Notes: a model not told the origin generated them from the letters alone. Shown: positions 17,010 to 25,380, counted from the first letter of the stretch. The stretch is 64,000 bases of DNA from Pseudalkalibacillus sp051842935 (GCF_051842935.1 NZ_JBPXRR010000002.1:1-64000); one strand, 5' to 3'. A program made the numbers and translations.

Positions 17010-17996
17010 TTATATGGACTTGTCATCCTCATAGAGGTGACAAGCTACATAATGATTTTCTTCGACCTCTTGGAACTTTGGAACAACCTGTTTACATACA
17101 TCCATCGCTTCTGGACATCTCGTATGGAACGGACAGCCTGATGGCGGGTTGGACGGGCTTGGAACATCACCTTCCAACATAATCCGATCCTTCTTATGAT
17201 CTACATCCGGTACAGGTACCGCTGATAGAAGCGCTTGTGTATATGGATGCAATGGTTTTTCATATACTTTCTCACTGCCTGCCAACTCGACAATGCGGCC
17301 GAGATACATGACGCCGACACGATCACTGATGTGGCGGACGACACCGAGGTCATGGGCAATGAATAGATATGTTAGATCAAATTCACTTTGAAGGTCCTGC
17401 AACAAGTTCAACACTTGAGCCTGTACAGAAACATCCAGAGCAGAAACTGGCTCATCGGCAATGATCAACTTCGGCTTAACTGCTAAAGCTCTCGCAATAC
17501 CGATACGCTGTCTTTGACCTCCACTGAATTGGTGCGGATACCTTTTGGCATGGTAAGCACTCAATCCGACTGTTTCAAGGAGTTCTCTGACTCTTTCCTT
17601 CCTCTTCTTCCCGTCTTTTTCAATTTCATGGACGATCATCGGTTCTTCAATGATCTTCTCGACGGTGTGTCTCGGGTTCAGTGAAGCATAAGGATCCTGG
17701 AAGACCATCTGAATATCGCGTCTCATCTTGCGCATTTCAGACGCAGACAGTTTCGTCAGCTCTTTCCCGTTGAAATGCACTTCACCTTCTGTCGGTTCAA
17801 GTAACCGCAGCAGCATCCGTCCAGTAGTGGACTTTCCGCAACCACTCTCTCCGACAAGACCGAGTGTTTCACCTTCGTTGACGGAGAATGACACTCCGTC
17901 GACCGCTTTTACCGATCCGACTTGTTTGCCGAATACTCCACCTGTAATCGGAAAATGCTTCTTAAGTCCTTTTACATCTAATAATGGTTGTGACAT
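17010..17996 (-). CDS. Oligopeptide/dipeptide ABC importer ATPase, DppF/OppF type
   Basis: 328-residue ATPase with Walker A GESGCGKST, Q-loop VFQDPYASLNPR, signature FSGGQRQRIGIARAL, Walker B LIIADEPVSALD and the switch histidine in IAHDLGVV. The C-terminal oligopeptide-transporter domain carries the cysteines of GCPFHTRCPEAMDVC, which bind an iron-sulphur cluster in characterised DppD/DppF-type ATPases. It forms a heterodimer with the upstream DppD-type ATPase. Confidence 0.92.
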   Translation of the reverse strand: MSQPLLDVKGLKKHFPITGGVFGKQVGSVKAVDGVSFSVNEGETLGLVGESGCGKSTTGRMLLRLLEPTEGEVHFNGKELTKLSASEMRKMRRDIQMVFQDPYASLNPRHTVEKIIEEPMIVHEIEKDGKKRKERVRELLETVGLSAYHAKRYPHQFSGGQRQRIGIARALAVKPKLIIADEPVSALDVSVQAQVLNLLQDLQSEFDLTYLFIAHDLGVVRHISDRVGVMYLGRIVELAGSEKVYEKPLHPYTQALLSAVPVPDVDHKKDRIMLEGDVPSPSNPPSGCPFHTRCPEAMDVCKQVVPKFQEVEENHYVACHLYEDDKSI

Positions 17997-18010
17997 ACTC
18001 TGACCCCTTC

Positions 18011-18982
18011 CTAGCTGTTATGGAGCCAGCAACGTACCCGGCTTCCATCTTCTTGATTTTCTAGTTCTGGTGTTTCAGCGAAACAGCGGTCAAAAGCGTG
18101 TTCACAACGCGGTGCAAATTGGCACCCTTTTTGGATTGAACCTGGTTTCGGTACCGTACCAGGAATGGAGTATAAACGGTCTTTCTTGTCTCGCATGTCA
18201 GGTACAGATTGTATCAACCCGACTGTATAAGGGTGTTTCGGTTCTTTGAAAATCGTGCTGACACTCGCTTCTTCAATGACTTTACCGGCATACATGACAA
18301 CGATCCGTTCACACATTTCAGCGACGACACCGAGGTCATGGGTGATCATGATGATTGAAGTATCCGTTTCTTTATTCAATCGTTTCATCAGGTCAAGGAT
18401 CTGAGCCTGAATTGTTACGTCGAGCGCAGTCGTAGGCTCGTCCGCAATCAATACTTCCGGTTCACAGACCATCGCCATTGCGATCATGACCCTTTGTCTC
18501 ATCCCTCCGGAAAGCTGATGAGGATAACTGTTCATCAATTCTTCCGCTCGTGGAAGGCCGACCAGTTTCAAGATCTCGACGGCACGATTCCATGCTTTCT
18601 TCTTATCCCATCGATTATGTAACCGAATCGCTTCGATTAGTTGATTTCCGATTCTATAAACGGGATTGAGTGACGTCATCGGTTCTTGGAAGATCATCGC
18701 AATGTCATTTCCTCGAATCTGTCTCATCCGCTTATCATTTACTTTTGTTAGGTCTTCCCCTTTGTAAAGGATCTCCCCACCTACGATTTTTCCAGGAGGA
18801 GAAGGAACTAGTCCCATTACTGAGAGTGATGTAACACTTTTCCCGCAGCCGGATTCCCCGACGATCCCGAGAACCTCACCACGTTTTACGTGAAAGTCGA
18901 CATCATTCACAGCAGGTACTTCACCTTCGTCTGTGAAAAAATAGGTCTTTAATCCCTTAACGTCCAGTACTGGAGCATCCAT
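18011..18982 (-). CDS. Oligopeptide/dipeptide ABC importer ATPase, DppD/OppD type
   Basis: 323-residue ATPase, first gene of the importer operon. Walker A is GESGCGKSV, the signature is LSGGMRQRVMIAMAM, Walker B is LIADEPTTALD and the switch region is ITHDLGVVAEMC. The C-terminal domain has the cysteine motif GCQFAPRC...FDRC. The ATG at 18982 has AGAGGTG at good spacing; a GTG three codons upstream overlaps that sequence. Transcribed from a promoter with a CodY-like box. Confidence 0.92.
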   Translation of the reverse strand: MDAPVLDVKGLKTYFFTDEGEVPAVNDVDFHVKRGEVLGIVGESGCGKSVTSLSVMGLVPSPPGKIVGGEILYKGEDLTKVNDKRMRQIRGNDIAMIFQEPMTSLNPVYRIGNQLIEAIRLHNRWDKKKAWNRAVEILKLVGLPRAEELMNSYPHQLSGGMRQRVMIAMAMVCEPEVLIADEPTTALDVTIQAQILDLMKRLNKETDTSIIMITHDLGVVAEMCERIVVMYAGKVIEEASVSTIFKEPKHPYTVGLIQSVPDMRDKKDRLYSIPGTVPKPGSIQKGCQFAPRCEHAFDRCFAETPELENQEDGSRVRCWLHNS

Positions 18983-19063
18983 CCGCCCCACCTCTCTTTC
19001 TGACTCGATATCCTGGTGTGATAATTTTTACAAAATTGTTACGGTTCTGAACGTTTGTTCATT

Positions 19064-19112
19064 ATTATGCCATCGTTCCATTCTTTTGACAACACGAAAT
19101 ATTTAGAAAGTT
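19064..19112 (-). promoter_or_regulatory. Promoter of the peptide importer operon with an upstream CodY-like box
   Basis: Minus strand: TTGTCA (19087-19092), 17-base spacer, CATAAT (19064-19069). At 19098-19112 the sequence AATATTTAGAAAGTT matches the CodY consensus AATTTTCWGAAAATT with three mismatches, placed just upstream of the -35. Peptide transport operons are classic CodY targets, so nutritional repression is a reasonable inference. Confidence 0.55.
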
Positions 19113-19216
19113 TTAAATATACAACTTATGTACTAATACGCTTTCAAGCGCTAAAACTCCTGCTTTCTCCCTAATTTTTACCTGATATTTTCAACTCAAA
19201 AAAATATTTTTCGACA

Positions 19217-19252
19217 AAAAAAGAGGTCGGCTTTTGTCAGCCAACCTCTTCA
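19217..19252 (-). terminator. ygaD terminator
   Basis: Minus strand AAGAGGTTGGCT / AGCCGACCTCTT hairpin with a short loop, then TTTTTTT. Confidence 0.87.
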
Positions 19253-19255
19253 AAA

Positions 19256-21046
19256 TTATTTTTCATCCAGTGCTTGCACTGTAAACAGATTGTAATAACT
19301 TCCTTTTCGCTTCATCAATTCCTCATGAGAACCGACTTCTGAAATCGAACCATTCTCTAATACGACGATCCGGTCTGCGTGCGTGATCGTGGCGAGCCTA
19401 TGTGCCACAATGAAAGTCGTCCTGTCCTTCGCCAATTTTTCAAGGGATTCCTGGATAAGATGTTCGCTCTCAAGGTCCAGCGCAGACGTTGCTTCATCAA
19501 GGACAAGCAACGGTGGATTCTTTAGAAAGACCCGCGCAATTGCCAGTCGCTGCTTCTGTCCTCCAGATAGTTTCACGCCTCGTTCACCGATCTTCGTATC
19601 ATAGCCTTGTGGGAGTTTCATGATGAAGTCATGGGCATTCGCCGCTCGAGCTGCTGCATGCATATCCTCATCAGATGCGTTAGGGTTCCCCATTTTGATA
19701 TTCATTCGGACGGATTCGCTGAACAATATGTTGTCCTGCAAAACCATCCCGATTTGATCCCTCAAGGTGCGGACCTGGTACTCACGAATATCCCTTCCGT
19801 CAAGCAGAATTCGACCGCTCGTCACATCATAAAACCTCGGGATCAGACTGACGAGGGAAGATTTCCCTCCGCCGCTCATCCCCACAAGCGCAATCGTTTC
19901 ACCTGACTTCACATCCAAGCGAATATCCTTCAACACCGATTCTTCTTCCTCATCATATTGGAAGGAAACATGGTCGAAGGTAATGTTGCCGTCAACATGC
20001 TTCAGCTTCTTCGCACCAGGCTTGTCCTCGATGTCATACGCTTCGTCCATGAAATCGAACACCCTGTCCATCGATGCAATCGCCTGAGTCAATGTCGTCG
20101 AGGAATTCACAAGTCTGCGAAGCGGATTATAGAGCCGATCCATGTATGCGACGAACGCGACCATCGATCCGATCGTAATTTTACCTGTAATCGCAAAATA
20201 AGCGGCCACACCGATGACGAGCATCGGTGCTACGTCTGTGATCGTGTTGACGACCGAGAAGGTTTTCGCGTTCCATGACGTATGTGAAAGTGCACGATTG
20301 AGGAAATGCGTATTCCGGATGTTGAACTGATCCTGTTCGTAATCCTCAAGTGCGAAACTGCGGATGACACTGACACCCTGTACCCGTTCATGAAGATGCC
20401 CTTGTACTTCTGCAAGAGCCTGGGACCTTTCCTTAGTGAGACTTCTCAATCGACTGTAAAAATATTTGACCGATAAACCGTAAAACGGGAGTAGCGAAAT
20501 CGCGACAAGGGTGAGCCAACCATCCATCGTGAACATGATTCCGATCGCGATGAAAATCGTGATCATATCGAGCCATACGTTCATCAAACCGGTCACCACA
20601 AAGGATTTCGTCTGTTCCACGTCATGGATGACACGTGAAATGATTTCGCCGACTTTCGTATTCGAGTAATATTTCAGGCTCAGCTTCTGAATATGGCTGA
20701 ACAAGTAATCCCGGATATCAAACAGCACCTTACTGGCCGTCCATTGGGCATAATATTGCCGGTAGTATTCAATCGGTGGTCTCAATACGATGAACACAAA
20801 AAAAGCCCCGCCCAGGACCCAGGATAAGCGGGTGTATTTCTCATCCAAACTGATATCCGCATTAATGACGTCATCAATGACGTATTTCAAAATCAACGGC
20901 ATCAACAACGGAATTCCGAACTTGAAAATCCCGATGAAGACCGTGAAAATGATCTGTTTCAAATAAGGTCTTACAAAATGGAGATAACGCTTGATACTAT
21001 CCGTCGTAACCACCTCCTGTTGATGGGTTCTATGTTGTGTATCCAT
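19256..21046 (-). CDS. ygaD: ABC exporter half-transporter (YgaD type)
   Basis: About 596 residues: a six-helix ABC exporter membrane domain (about residues 30-330) and a C-terminal ATPase with Walker A GMSGGGKSSL, signature LSGGQKQRLAIARVFLK, Walker B LLVLDEATSALD and histidine switch VAHRLATI. It is a half-transporter that should homodimerise; MsbA/BmrA-like exporters move drugs or lipids, but no substrate can be assigned. The frame is open to 21094, but that part is the ygaC terminator. ATG at 21046 is used here; a strong AGGAGGTGG lies downstream of it without a standard start codon at normal spacing, so the true start may be later (near 21000). Confidence 0.82.
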   Translation of the reverse strand: MDTQHRTHQQEVVTTDSIKRYLHFVRPYLKQIIFTVFIGIFKFGIPLLMPLILKYVIDDVINADISLDEKYTRLSWVLGGAFFVFIVLRPPIEYYRQYYAQWTASKVLFDIRDYLFSHIQKLSLKYYSNTKVGEIISRVIHDVEQTKSFVVTGLMNVWLDMITIFIAIGIMFTMDGWLTLVAISLLPFYGLSVKYFYSRLRSLTKERSQALAEVQGHLHERVQGVSVIRSFALEDYEQDQFNIRNTHFLNRALSHTSWNAKTFSVVNTITDVAPMLVIGVAAYFAITGKITIGSMVAFVAYMDRLYNPLRRLVNSSTTLTQAIASMDRVFDFMDEAYDIEDKPGAKKLKHVDGNITFDHVSFQYDEEEESVLKDIRLDVKSGETIALVGMSGGGKSSLVSLIPRFYDVTSGRILLDGRDIREYQVRTLRDQIGMVLQDNILFSESVRMNIKMGNPNASDEDMHAAARAANAHDFIMKLPQGYDTKIGERGVKLSGGQKQRLAIARVFLKNPPLLVLDEATSALDLESEHLIQESLEKLAKDRTTFIVAHRLATITHADRIVVLENGSISEVGSHEELMKRKGSYYNLFTVQALDEK

Positions 21047-21061
21047 CCATTTTCCATAGTG

Positions 21062-21089
21062 TAAAAAAAGCTCGACACAAGTCGAACTT
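21062..21089 (-). terminator. ygaC terminator
   Basis: Minus strand AAGTTCGAC / GTCGAGCTT hairpin with a TTGT loop, then TTTTTTT. A TACACT -10-like element right after the T-run, with TCGACT 16 bases upstream, may start ygaD transcription inside the terminator. Confidence 0.75.
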
Positions 21090-21112
21090 TCCATCTTATG
21101 AGTGCTTAACTG

Positions 21113-21640
21113 TTATCGGTGTTCCAAAAACCGTTCATACCAGTTCTCAACGAAATAAGGTTCGAATGGACCTTTCCGTTGATTGATCATCGAACAAAGC
21201 TCATCTAAATTCCTTTGTAAGATATCACTGATCTGTTTCGGATAATCCATTTCCTTCTTATGAAGGGCGAATTCATCTTCATCAAGAATCGTGTAGGTCA
21301 TGTCTGGAAAGACCTTCACATCCAAATCGTAATCGATATATTTCAAAGCTTCACCATCGTATGTAAATGGTGTGCCTAGATTACAGTAATAATGGATTCC
21401 TTGCTCCCTTAACATGCCGATGACATTGAACCACTGTTCTGAATTGAAGTAACAGATCGCAGGTTCCCTTGTACGCCATTGTCTCCCATCAGATTCCGTA
21501 ACGATGATCCGGTCATTTCCGCCGATCACAACAGAAGAAGTTCCTCTAAGTACGATGGTTTCTTCCCATACTCGATGGAGTTGTCCATTATGTTTATAGC
21601 TTTGTATTTGAATTGAACTTCCTGTGGTCGGAAAAGACAT
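21113..21640 (-). CDS. ygaC: DUF402 / UPF0374 nucleotidase family protein (YgaC)
   Basis: 175-residue soluble protein of the DUF402 family, matching B. subtilis YgaC in size and position upstream of ygaD. Staphylococcal and streptococcal members are nucleoside tri- and diphosphate phosphatases (Ntdp). Visible family residues include YCNLGTPF...IDYDLDVKVFPD and DEDEF, acidic residues likely to bind divalent metal, and the C-terminal KGPFEPYFVENWYERFL. The start has AAGGAG at good spacing. A terminator separates it from ygaD. Confidence 0.85.
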   Translation of the reverse strand: MSFPTTGSSIQIQSYKHNGQLHRVWEETIVLRGTSSVVIGGNDRIIVTESDGRQWRTREPAICYFNSEQWFNVIGMLREQGIHYYCNLGTPFTYDGEALKYIDYDLDVKVFPDMTYTILDEDEFALHKKEMDYPKQISDILQRNLDELCSMINQRKGPFEPYFVENWYERFLEHR

Positions 21641-21724
21641 ACGAAACTCCTTCCTTACGCTTTCATCAAAAAAATCCCTCTCCCCATTATATCCTTTCTC
21701 ATCTGTAATGGAAAAGGATGTGCA

Positions 21725-22402
21725 TTAATTCCTCGAAAGCTCTTCAATACACTCAGGGACTTCATTTCGAGGAGAATTCACAATCGTTGATACATTATAC
21801 GCCATCATATCTGAGGCTTCAAACGGTTGCATCATATCAACCAAAGCTTCTTGTTCCCCGTCCCATTCCAGCCACTTCGAATAATCGTCTTTCGGTAAAA
21901 TGACAGGCATGCGGTTATGGATATCTTCCATCAAGTCGTTCGGTTCGGTTGTCAAAATGGTACACGTATGGACCGGATTCCCTTGCTCATCCTTCCATTT
22001 TTCCCATAAACCTGCGAATCCGAACGGCTTATCATTTTTCATCTTTATGTATTTAGGCTGTTTTTGTTTGCCTTCTTTTTTCCATTCATAAAAGCCGTCT
22101 GCCGGAATGATGCATCTTCGTCTTTTGAAGGCATGCTTGAAGCTCGGTTTCTCAGGAACCGTCTCAGCTCTCGCATTGATCATTTTATAGGCAATGGACG
22201 GATCCTTCGCCCAGAAAGGAATCAGACCCCATTTCAGGAATCCTGCGCGACGCTTTCCTTCATTAGAAACGATCGCCACGATATCCTGCGATGGTGCAAT
22301 GTTATACCGAGGCTGTAAATCGAATCCTGGAGCGAACTCATCGATATCGAACCAATCCATCAGTAAGTCGATTTCCGCTGTCAACGTGAACCTACCGCAC
22401 AT
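21725..22402 (-). CDS. SRAP domain protein (YedK/HMCES family)
   Basis: 225-residue SOS-response-associated peptidase family protein. The catalytic Cys2 is in MCGRFT; the active cysteine must become N-terminal, so the start at 22402 is chosen over an ATG six codons upstream. Other family motifs: PRYNIAPSQ, the NARAETV segment with its essential asparagine, CIIPADGFYEWKK and the histidine in HNRMPVIL. Known role: the cysteine makes a thiazolidine crosslink with abasic sites in single-stranded DNA, shielding them. Stand-alone gene; no LexA box recognised. Confidence 0.92.
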   Translation of the reverse strand: MCGRFTLTAEIDLLMDWFDIDEFAPGFDLQPRYNIAPSQDIVAIVSNEGKRRAGFLKWGLIPFWAKDPSIAYKMINARAETVPEKPSFKHAFKRRRCIIPADGFYEWKKEGKQKQPKYIKMKNDKPFGFAGLWEKWKDEQGNPVHTCTILTTEPNDLMEDIHNRMPVILPKDDYSKWLEWDGEQEALVDMMQPFEASDMMAYNVSTIVNSPRNEVPECIEELSRN

Positions 22403-22469
22403 CACAATCCCGCCTTCCATCTCTATTGTAACCGTACCCTACGTTGTTTTAATCATAACATAGAAGAAA

Positions 22470-22640
22470 AGCGGAAGTACTTGTACAGGATGTACTGACT
22501 TCGACGTTCACCAAAGGACGTGGTGGTTTTTAGTCGAAGATTCCTAAAATATTTGAGGGACACTGGAAGACCGACGATGAGGCTGTGATCGCCACAGTAG
22601 GTCTGAAGTGGCCAAAAGACTGGGCTCTATCACTTCATCC
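22470..22640. other. Highly structured intergenic element with four hairpins
   Basis: The 280-base gap between the SRAP gene and sspE contains four consecutive inverted repeats: AGTAC/GTACT (about 22476-22496), CTTCGAC/GTCGAAG (22499-22505 with 22533-22539), AGACC...CTGTG/CACAG...GGTCT (22568-22604) and GAAGTG/CACTTC (22605-22610 with 22631-22636). No convincing reading frame covers it. It looks like a mobile palindromic repeat or a structured RNA; no second copy was found in this window. Confidence 0.5.
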
Positions 22641-22641
22641 G

Positions 22642-22678
22642 AAAAAACACCCCCGACGGCTACGTCGAGAGTGTTTGT
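22642..22678 (-). terminator. sspE terminator
   Basis: Minus strand CACTCTCGACG / CGTCGGGGGTG hairpin with a TAGC loop, then TTTTTT. Confidence 0.85.
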
Positions 22679-22682
22679 GGAG

Positions 22683-22913
22683 TTACTGTTGCTTGTTTTG
22701 TTGTTGCTGTTGTTGTCCCTGCTTAGCGCGCATCGCTTGTTGCGATTGCTGGTTTTGCTGGCGTACTTCTTGAGCATATTCTTGTCCGAATTCTGCTTGG
22801 TACTGACCAGCTTGTTGAGCAGGTTGCTGTTGTTGTGCTTGTCGTTGAGCTTGTTGCTGTTGTGCTTGGTTAGCACCAGCTTGTTGTTGTCCTGGCTTTT
22901 GTTGTTTTGCCAT
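22683..22913 (-). CDS. sspE: Gamma-type small acid-soluble spore protein (SspE-like)
   Basis: 76-residue, glutamine- and alanine-rich protein. It contains one gamma-SASP core, EFGQEYAQEVRQQNQQS, close to the B. subtilis SspE repeat EFASETNAQQVRKQNQQS, embedded in poly-Q stretches. Known role: an abundant amino-acid store in the spore core, degraded at germination. Only one clear core repeat is seen, against two or more in B. subtilis, and the germination-protease site is not certain. Excellent ribosome binding site (GGAGGTGA) before the ATG at 22913. The frames on the other strand and in other phases arise from the CAA-rich composition. Confidence 0.87.
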   Translation of the reverse strand: MAKQQKPGQQQAGANQAQQQQAQRQAQQQQPAQQAGQYQAEFGQEYAQEVRQQNQQSQQAMRAKQGQQQQQQNKQQ

Positions 22914-23090
22914 GAGTCTCACCTCCACATGAGTTAATTTAACCACCGTGGAAGGGTGTTATCCGACAAAATCAGATGTACCATTTACCATACATAATCC
23001 ATTTTTTGAAGGAAAGATTAAATTCGTTAAGGACAGGGAAAAACAATCATAAGAACATAAAATGCCTTTTCAGCAAGGAGGTTTCAAACC

Positions 23091-23315
23091 ATGTATGTAG
23101 GAAGAGATATGACGGAATTAGTGACCCTCTCAACGAATGAATGGACTGATAAAGAACTTGCGTATTTCCACCACGGCTTACAACAGATGACCCAATTTTT
23201 GAACACAGAAGGCGTGTCCATGCATAAGGAAATCATCAAGGAAATCGAAGATCGAGGCGGTTTGCACCGTGATGAAGCCGATTGGCAGCACGGAACCCGA
23301 CCAAATTACGAATAA
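23091..23315 (+). CDS. Small conserved protein, probably YfhS-like
   Basis: 74-residue soluble acidic protein starting MYVGRDMTEL, with TDKELAYFHHGLQQMTQFLN in the middle and DEADWQHGT near the end. Length and position between mutY/yfhP genes and sspE fit B. subtilis YfhS, but this is from memory of the gene block, not a comparison. No enzymatic motif is visible. AAGGAGG seven to eight bases before the ATG and its own terminator support expression as a single gene. Confidence 0.75.
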   Translation: MYVGRDMTELVTLSTNEWTDKELAYFHHGLQQMTQFLNTEGVSMHKEIIKEIEDRGGLHRDEADWQHGTRPNYE

Positions 23316-23330
23316 ACTGGAAGAGCTGAC

Positions 23331-23356
23331 TCATATTGTAGTCAGCTCTCTTTATT
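23331..23356 (+). terminator. Terminator of the YfhS-like gene
   Basis: AGAGCTGACT / AGTCAGCTCT hairpin followed by CTTTATTT. Confidence 0.8.
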
Positions 23357-23359
23357 TGG

Positions 23360-23485
23360 GTTTTGGATTTTGGCTTATAATTTCTGATTTTGGCTTATAA
23401 TTTCTGATTTTGGCTTATAATTTCTCATTTTGGATTATAAATCTTGAATTCAGCTCTATAATTTCCGAAAATGGCTTATAAATGA
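23360..23485. repeat. Degenerate tandem repeat, about 20-bp unit TTTTGGCTTATAATTTCTGA
   Basis: Six units in a row: the first two are identical, the third has one change, and the last three are increasingly diverged but keep the GG(C/A)TTATAA core. The array fills the whole gap between two terminators of convergent genes. An inverted, diverged array of the same family lies at 45780-45935. Confidence 0.8.
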
Positions 23486-23522
23486 TGAAAGGGGCCGATC
23501 GAAAACTCGGCCCCTTCCTTAT
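23486..23522. terminator. Terminator of the SDR gene
   Basis: AAAGGGGCCGA / TCGGCCCCTT hairpin with an AT-rich flank usable in both directions. Confidence 0.85.
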
Positions 23523-23527
23523 TTCAT

Positions 23528-24286
23528 TTAAAAATTTGAGTAAGCCTGCCCACCATCGACGTTCAATGTGGCGCCGACGACCCAGTTTGCACGTTCAGAG
23601 GCAAGAAATGTGACCACGTCCGCGACTTCCTCCGGTTTTCCGAAGCGACCACCTGGAATTTCATCTTCCACGAATTGATTGATCTTCTCCGGGTTTTCAT
23701 CCAACCTGCGCTGCCAGCTTCCCTTCGGGTGTAAAATGGCACCTGGTGCGACGCCATTCACCCTCACGCCAAAGGCAACTGCTTCTACTGCAAGTGCCTT
23801 CGTGAAGCTGATCAACGCTGATTTCGAACTGTTATAAGTCGCTTTTCCGCCTGATTCACGTCCGTAAATACTGGAAATGTTGATGATTGAGCCTCTGCCT
23901 TTGCTTTTCATATCCTCAACCGCCATTTTACTGAAGTGGACGGCTGAGTGGAAATTGAGCTCCATCGCCTCCCGGAACTGTTGAACGGTAGTCTCCTCAA
24001 CGGTGGAACCATTACTGCCACCAGCATTGTTCACCAGGATATCGATGGAACCATGATCCTCGATAAACTTACGAAAAATAGCCTCGCGTGTTTCTTCATC
24101 TGTAAGGTCACCCTGATATACAGAAAGATCAGGATATTCTTCCTTCATTTCGTCCAGGTCCTCTTGCCCTCTGGCACAAATTCCGACTGTGACGCCTTCA
24201 TTTCTTAAACCGAGTGCAATTGACTTCCCGATTCCACGGGACGCACCTGTGACAAGCGCAGTATTACCATGCAGATTCAAGTCCAT
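23528..24286 (-). CDS. Short-chain dehydrogenase/reductase
   Basis: 252-residue classical SDR. It has the NAD(P)-binding TGASRGIG near residue 15, NNAGG, the catalytic serine in INISS, the catalytic pair in YNSSK, and PGAI after it; the C-terminal VNVDGGQ is typical. Substrate unknown. It occupies the position of fabL in B. subtilis but lacks FabL features, so it should not be called enoyl-ACP reductase. The gene is coupled to mutY: the mutY stop codon TGA overlaps an ATG at 24292, and the ATG at 24286 has better spacing from AGGAG. Confidence 0.85.
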   Translation of the reverse strand: MDLNLHGNTALVTGASRGIGKSIALGLRNEGVTVGICARGQEDLDEMKEEYPDLSVYQGDLTDEETREAIFRKFIEDHGSIDILVNNAGGSNGSTVEETTVQQFREAMELNFHSAVHFSKMAVEDMKSKGRGSIINISSIYGRESGGKATYNSSKSALISFTKALAVEAVAFGVRVNGVAPGAILHPKGSWQRRLDENPEKINQFVEDEIPGGRFGKPEEVADVVTFLASERANWVVGATLNVDGGQAYSNF

Positions 24287-24288
24287 AT

Positions 24289-25380
24289 TCATTCTCCTTT
24301 CAAAAGTGCAGCTACTTTTTGATGCGGAACAGGTAATGGAAAAGATTCCAATTGTTTAAGATCTACGATTTTTCCTTCCTCTAAAGATTGCTTAACCTTA
24401 AAAGTCCCTGAGTAAACGGCAATTTTCCATGTTAAGTGCGTGAAAACATGCTGAAAGTCGAGAAGATGCTCGTTTATTTCCACCTGAATGGGGTATCTTT
24501 TTTCTAAGTACGTTTTTAATTGATCTCGAACAGAACCATCAGACGAATCAATTTCCACATTCGGAAATTGCCATAAGTTTGCAAGCAGACCTGTTTCAGG
24601 TCTTTTCTCAATAATGGTTTCGTTATGTTCATCCCGAAGAAGCGCGACAGCAATCGGGACCGTCTTCTTTTTCAATTTTTTCTTTTTTACAGGAAGTTCT
24701 GTTTGCAGCCCTTCCTCAAAGGCTTCACAATGTTCTTGAACTGGGCATAGCATACATGAAGGCTTTTTAGGCGTACAAATGGTTGCACCAAGTTCCATGA
24801 GACCCTGATTGAAAAAGGACGGATTCTTCTCGGAAATCAAAATGCGAACCGCTTCTTCAAAAATTTTTCGCGTTTGAGGTTTTGCAATATCATCTTCAAT
24901 CAAAAGGATTCTCGATAGAACACGCATGACATTACCGTCTACTGCAGGTTCTGGCAGGCCGAAGGCGATGCTCGCAATCGCTCCTGCGGTATAAGGTCCG
25001 ACACCTTTTAACGATAAAATTTCTTTCGGTCGATTCGGTACGATTCCCTCATACTTATCTCTCACTTCTTTCACAGCCGAGTGGAGGTTACGTGCACGGG
25101 AATAATATCCGAGCCCTTCCCACGCTTTCAACACTTTCTCTTCCTCTGCATCTGCAAGTGCATCAACGGTCGGGAATTGTGTCATGAAGCGCTCGAAATA
25201 GGGAATGACAGTATCGACTTTCGTTTGTTGCAGCATGATTTCTGAAACCCAGATCTTATAAGGATCACGTTCTTTCCTCCAAGGCATCTCTCGTTGTTCT
25301 CTTTCGAACCAGGAGATGAGATCGGATTGGAACGCTTCTATATCAATTGATAATTCACGGTCATATAATGTTACAGTCAA
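24289..25380 (-). CDS. mutY: Adenine DNA glycosylase MutY
   Basis: 363-residue base-excision enzyme removing adenine opposite 8-oxoguanine. Helix-hairpin-helix region LKGVGPYTAGAIASIAFG with the catalytic aspartate in PAVDGNVMRV; EIMLQQTKVDTV is the glutamate-containing active-site segment. The 4Fe-4S cluster is formed by the C-x6-C-x2-C-x5-C array in CTPKKPSCMLCPVQEHC. The C-terminal NUDIX-like domain (about residues 230-360) recognises 8-oxoG. Position matches B. subtilis mutY (yfhQ). First gene of a unit with the SDR. Confidence 0.95.
   Translation of the reverse strand: MTVTLYDRELSIDIEAFQSDLISWFEREQREMPWRKERDPYKIWVSEIMLQQTKVDTVIPYFERFMTQFPTVDALADAEEEKVLKAWEGLGYYSRARNLHSAVKEVRDKYEGIVPNRPKEILSLKGVGPYTAGAIASIAFGLPEPAVDGNVMRVLSRILLIEDDIAKPQTRKIFEEAVRILISEKNPSFFNQGLMELGATICTPKKPSCMLCPVQEHCEAFEEGLQTELPVKKKKLKKKTVPIAVALLRDEHNETIIEKRPETGLLANLWQFPNVEIDSSDGSVRDQLKTYLEKRYPIQVEINEHLLDFQHVFTHLTWKIAVYSGTFKVKQSLEEGKIVDLKQLESFPLPVPHQKVAALLKGE

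Noticed and set aside
22544..22876. Alternative frames across the sspE region
   Set aside because: They are phase-shifted or antisense readings of the CAA-rich sspE gene; only the frame ending at 22683 has a ribosome binding site and the gamma-SASP core.
23528..24286. Naming this SDR fabL because of its position
   Set aside because: It has a different N-terminus and catalytic surroundings (TGASRGIG, YNSSK, PGAI) and lacks recognisable FabL sequence; position alone is not enough.
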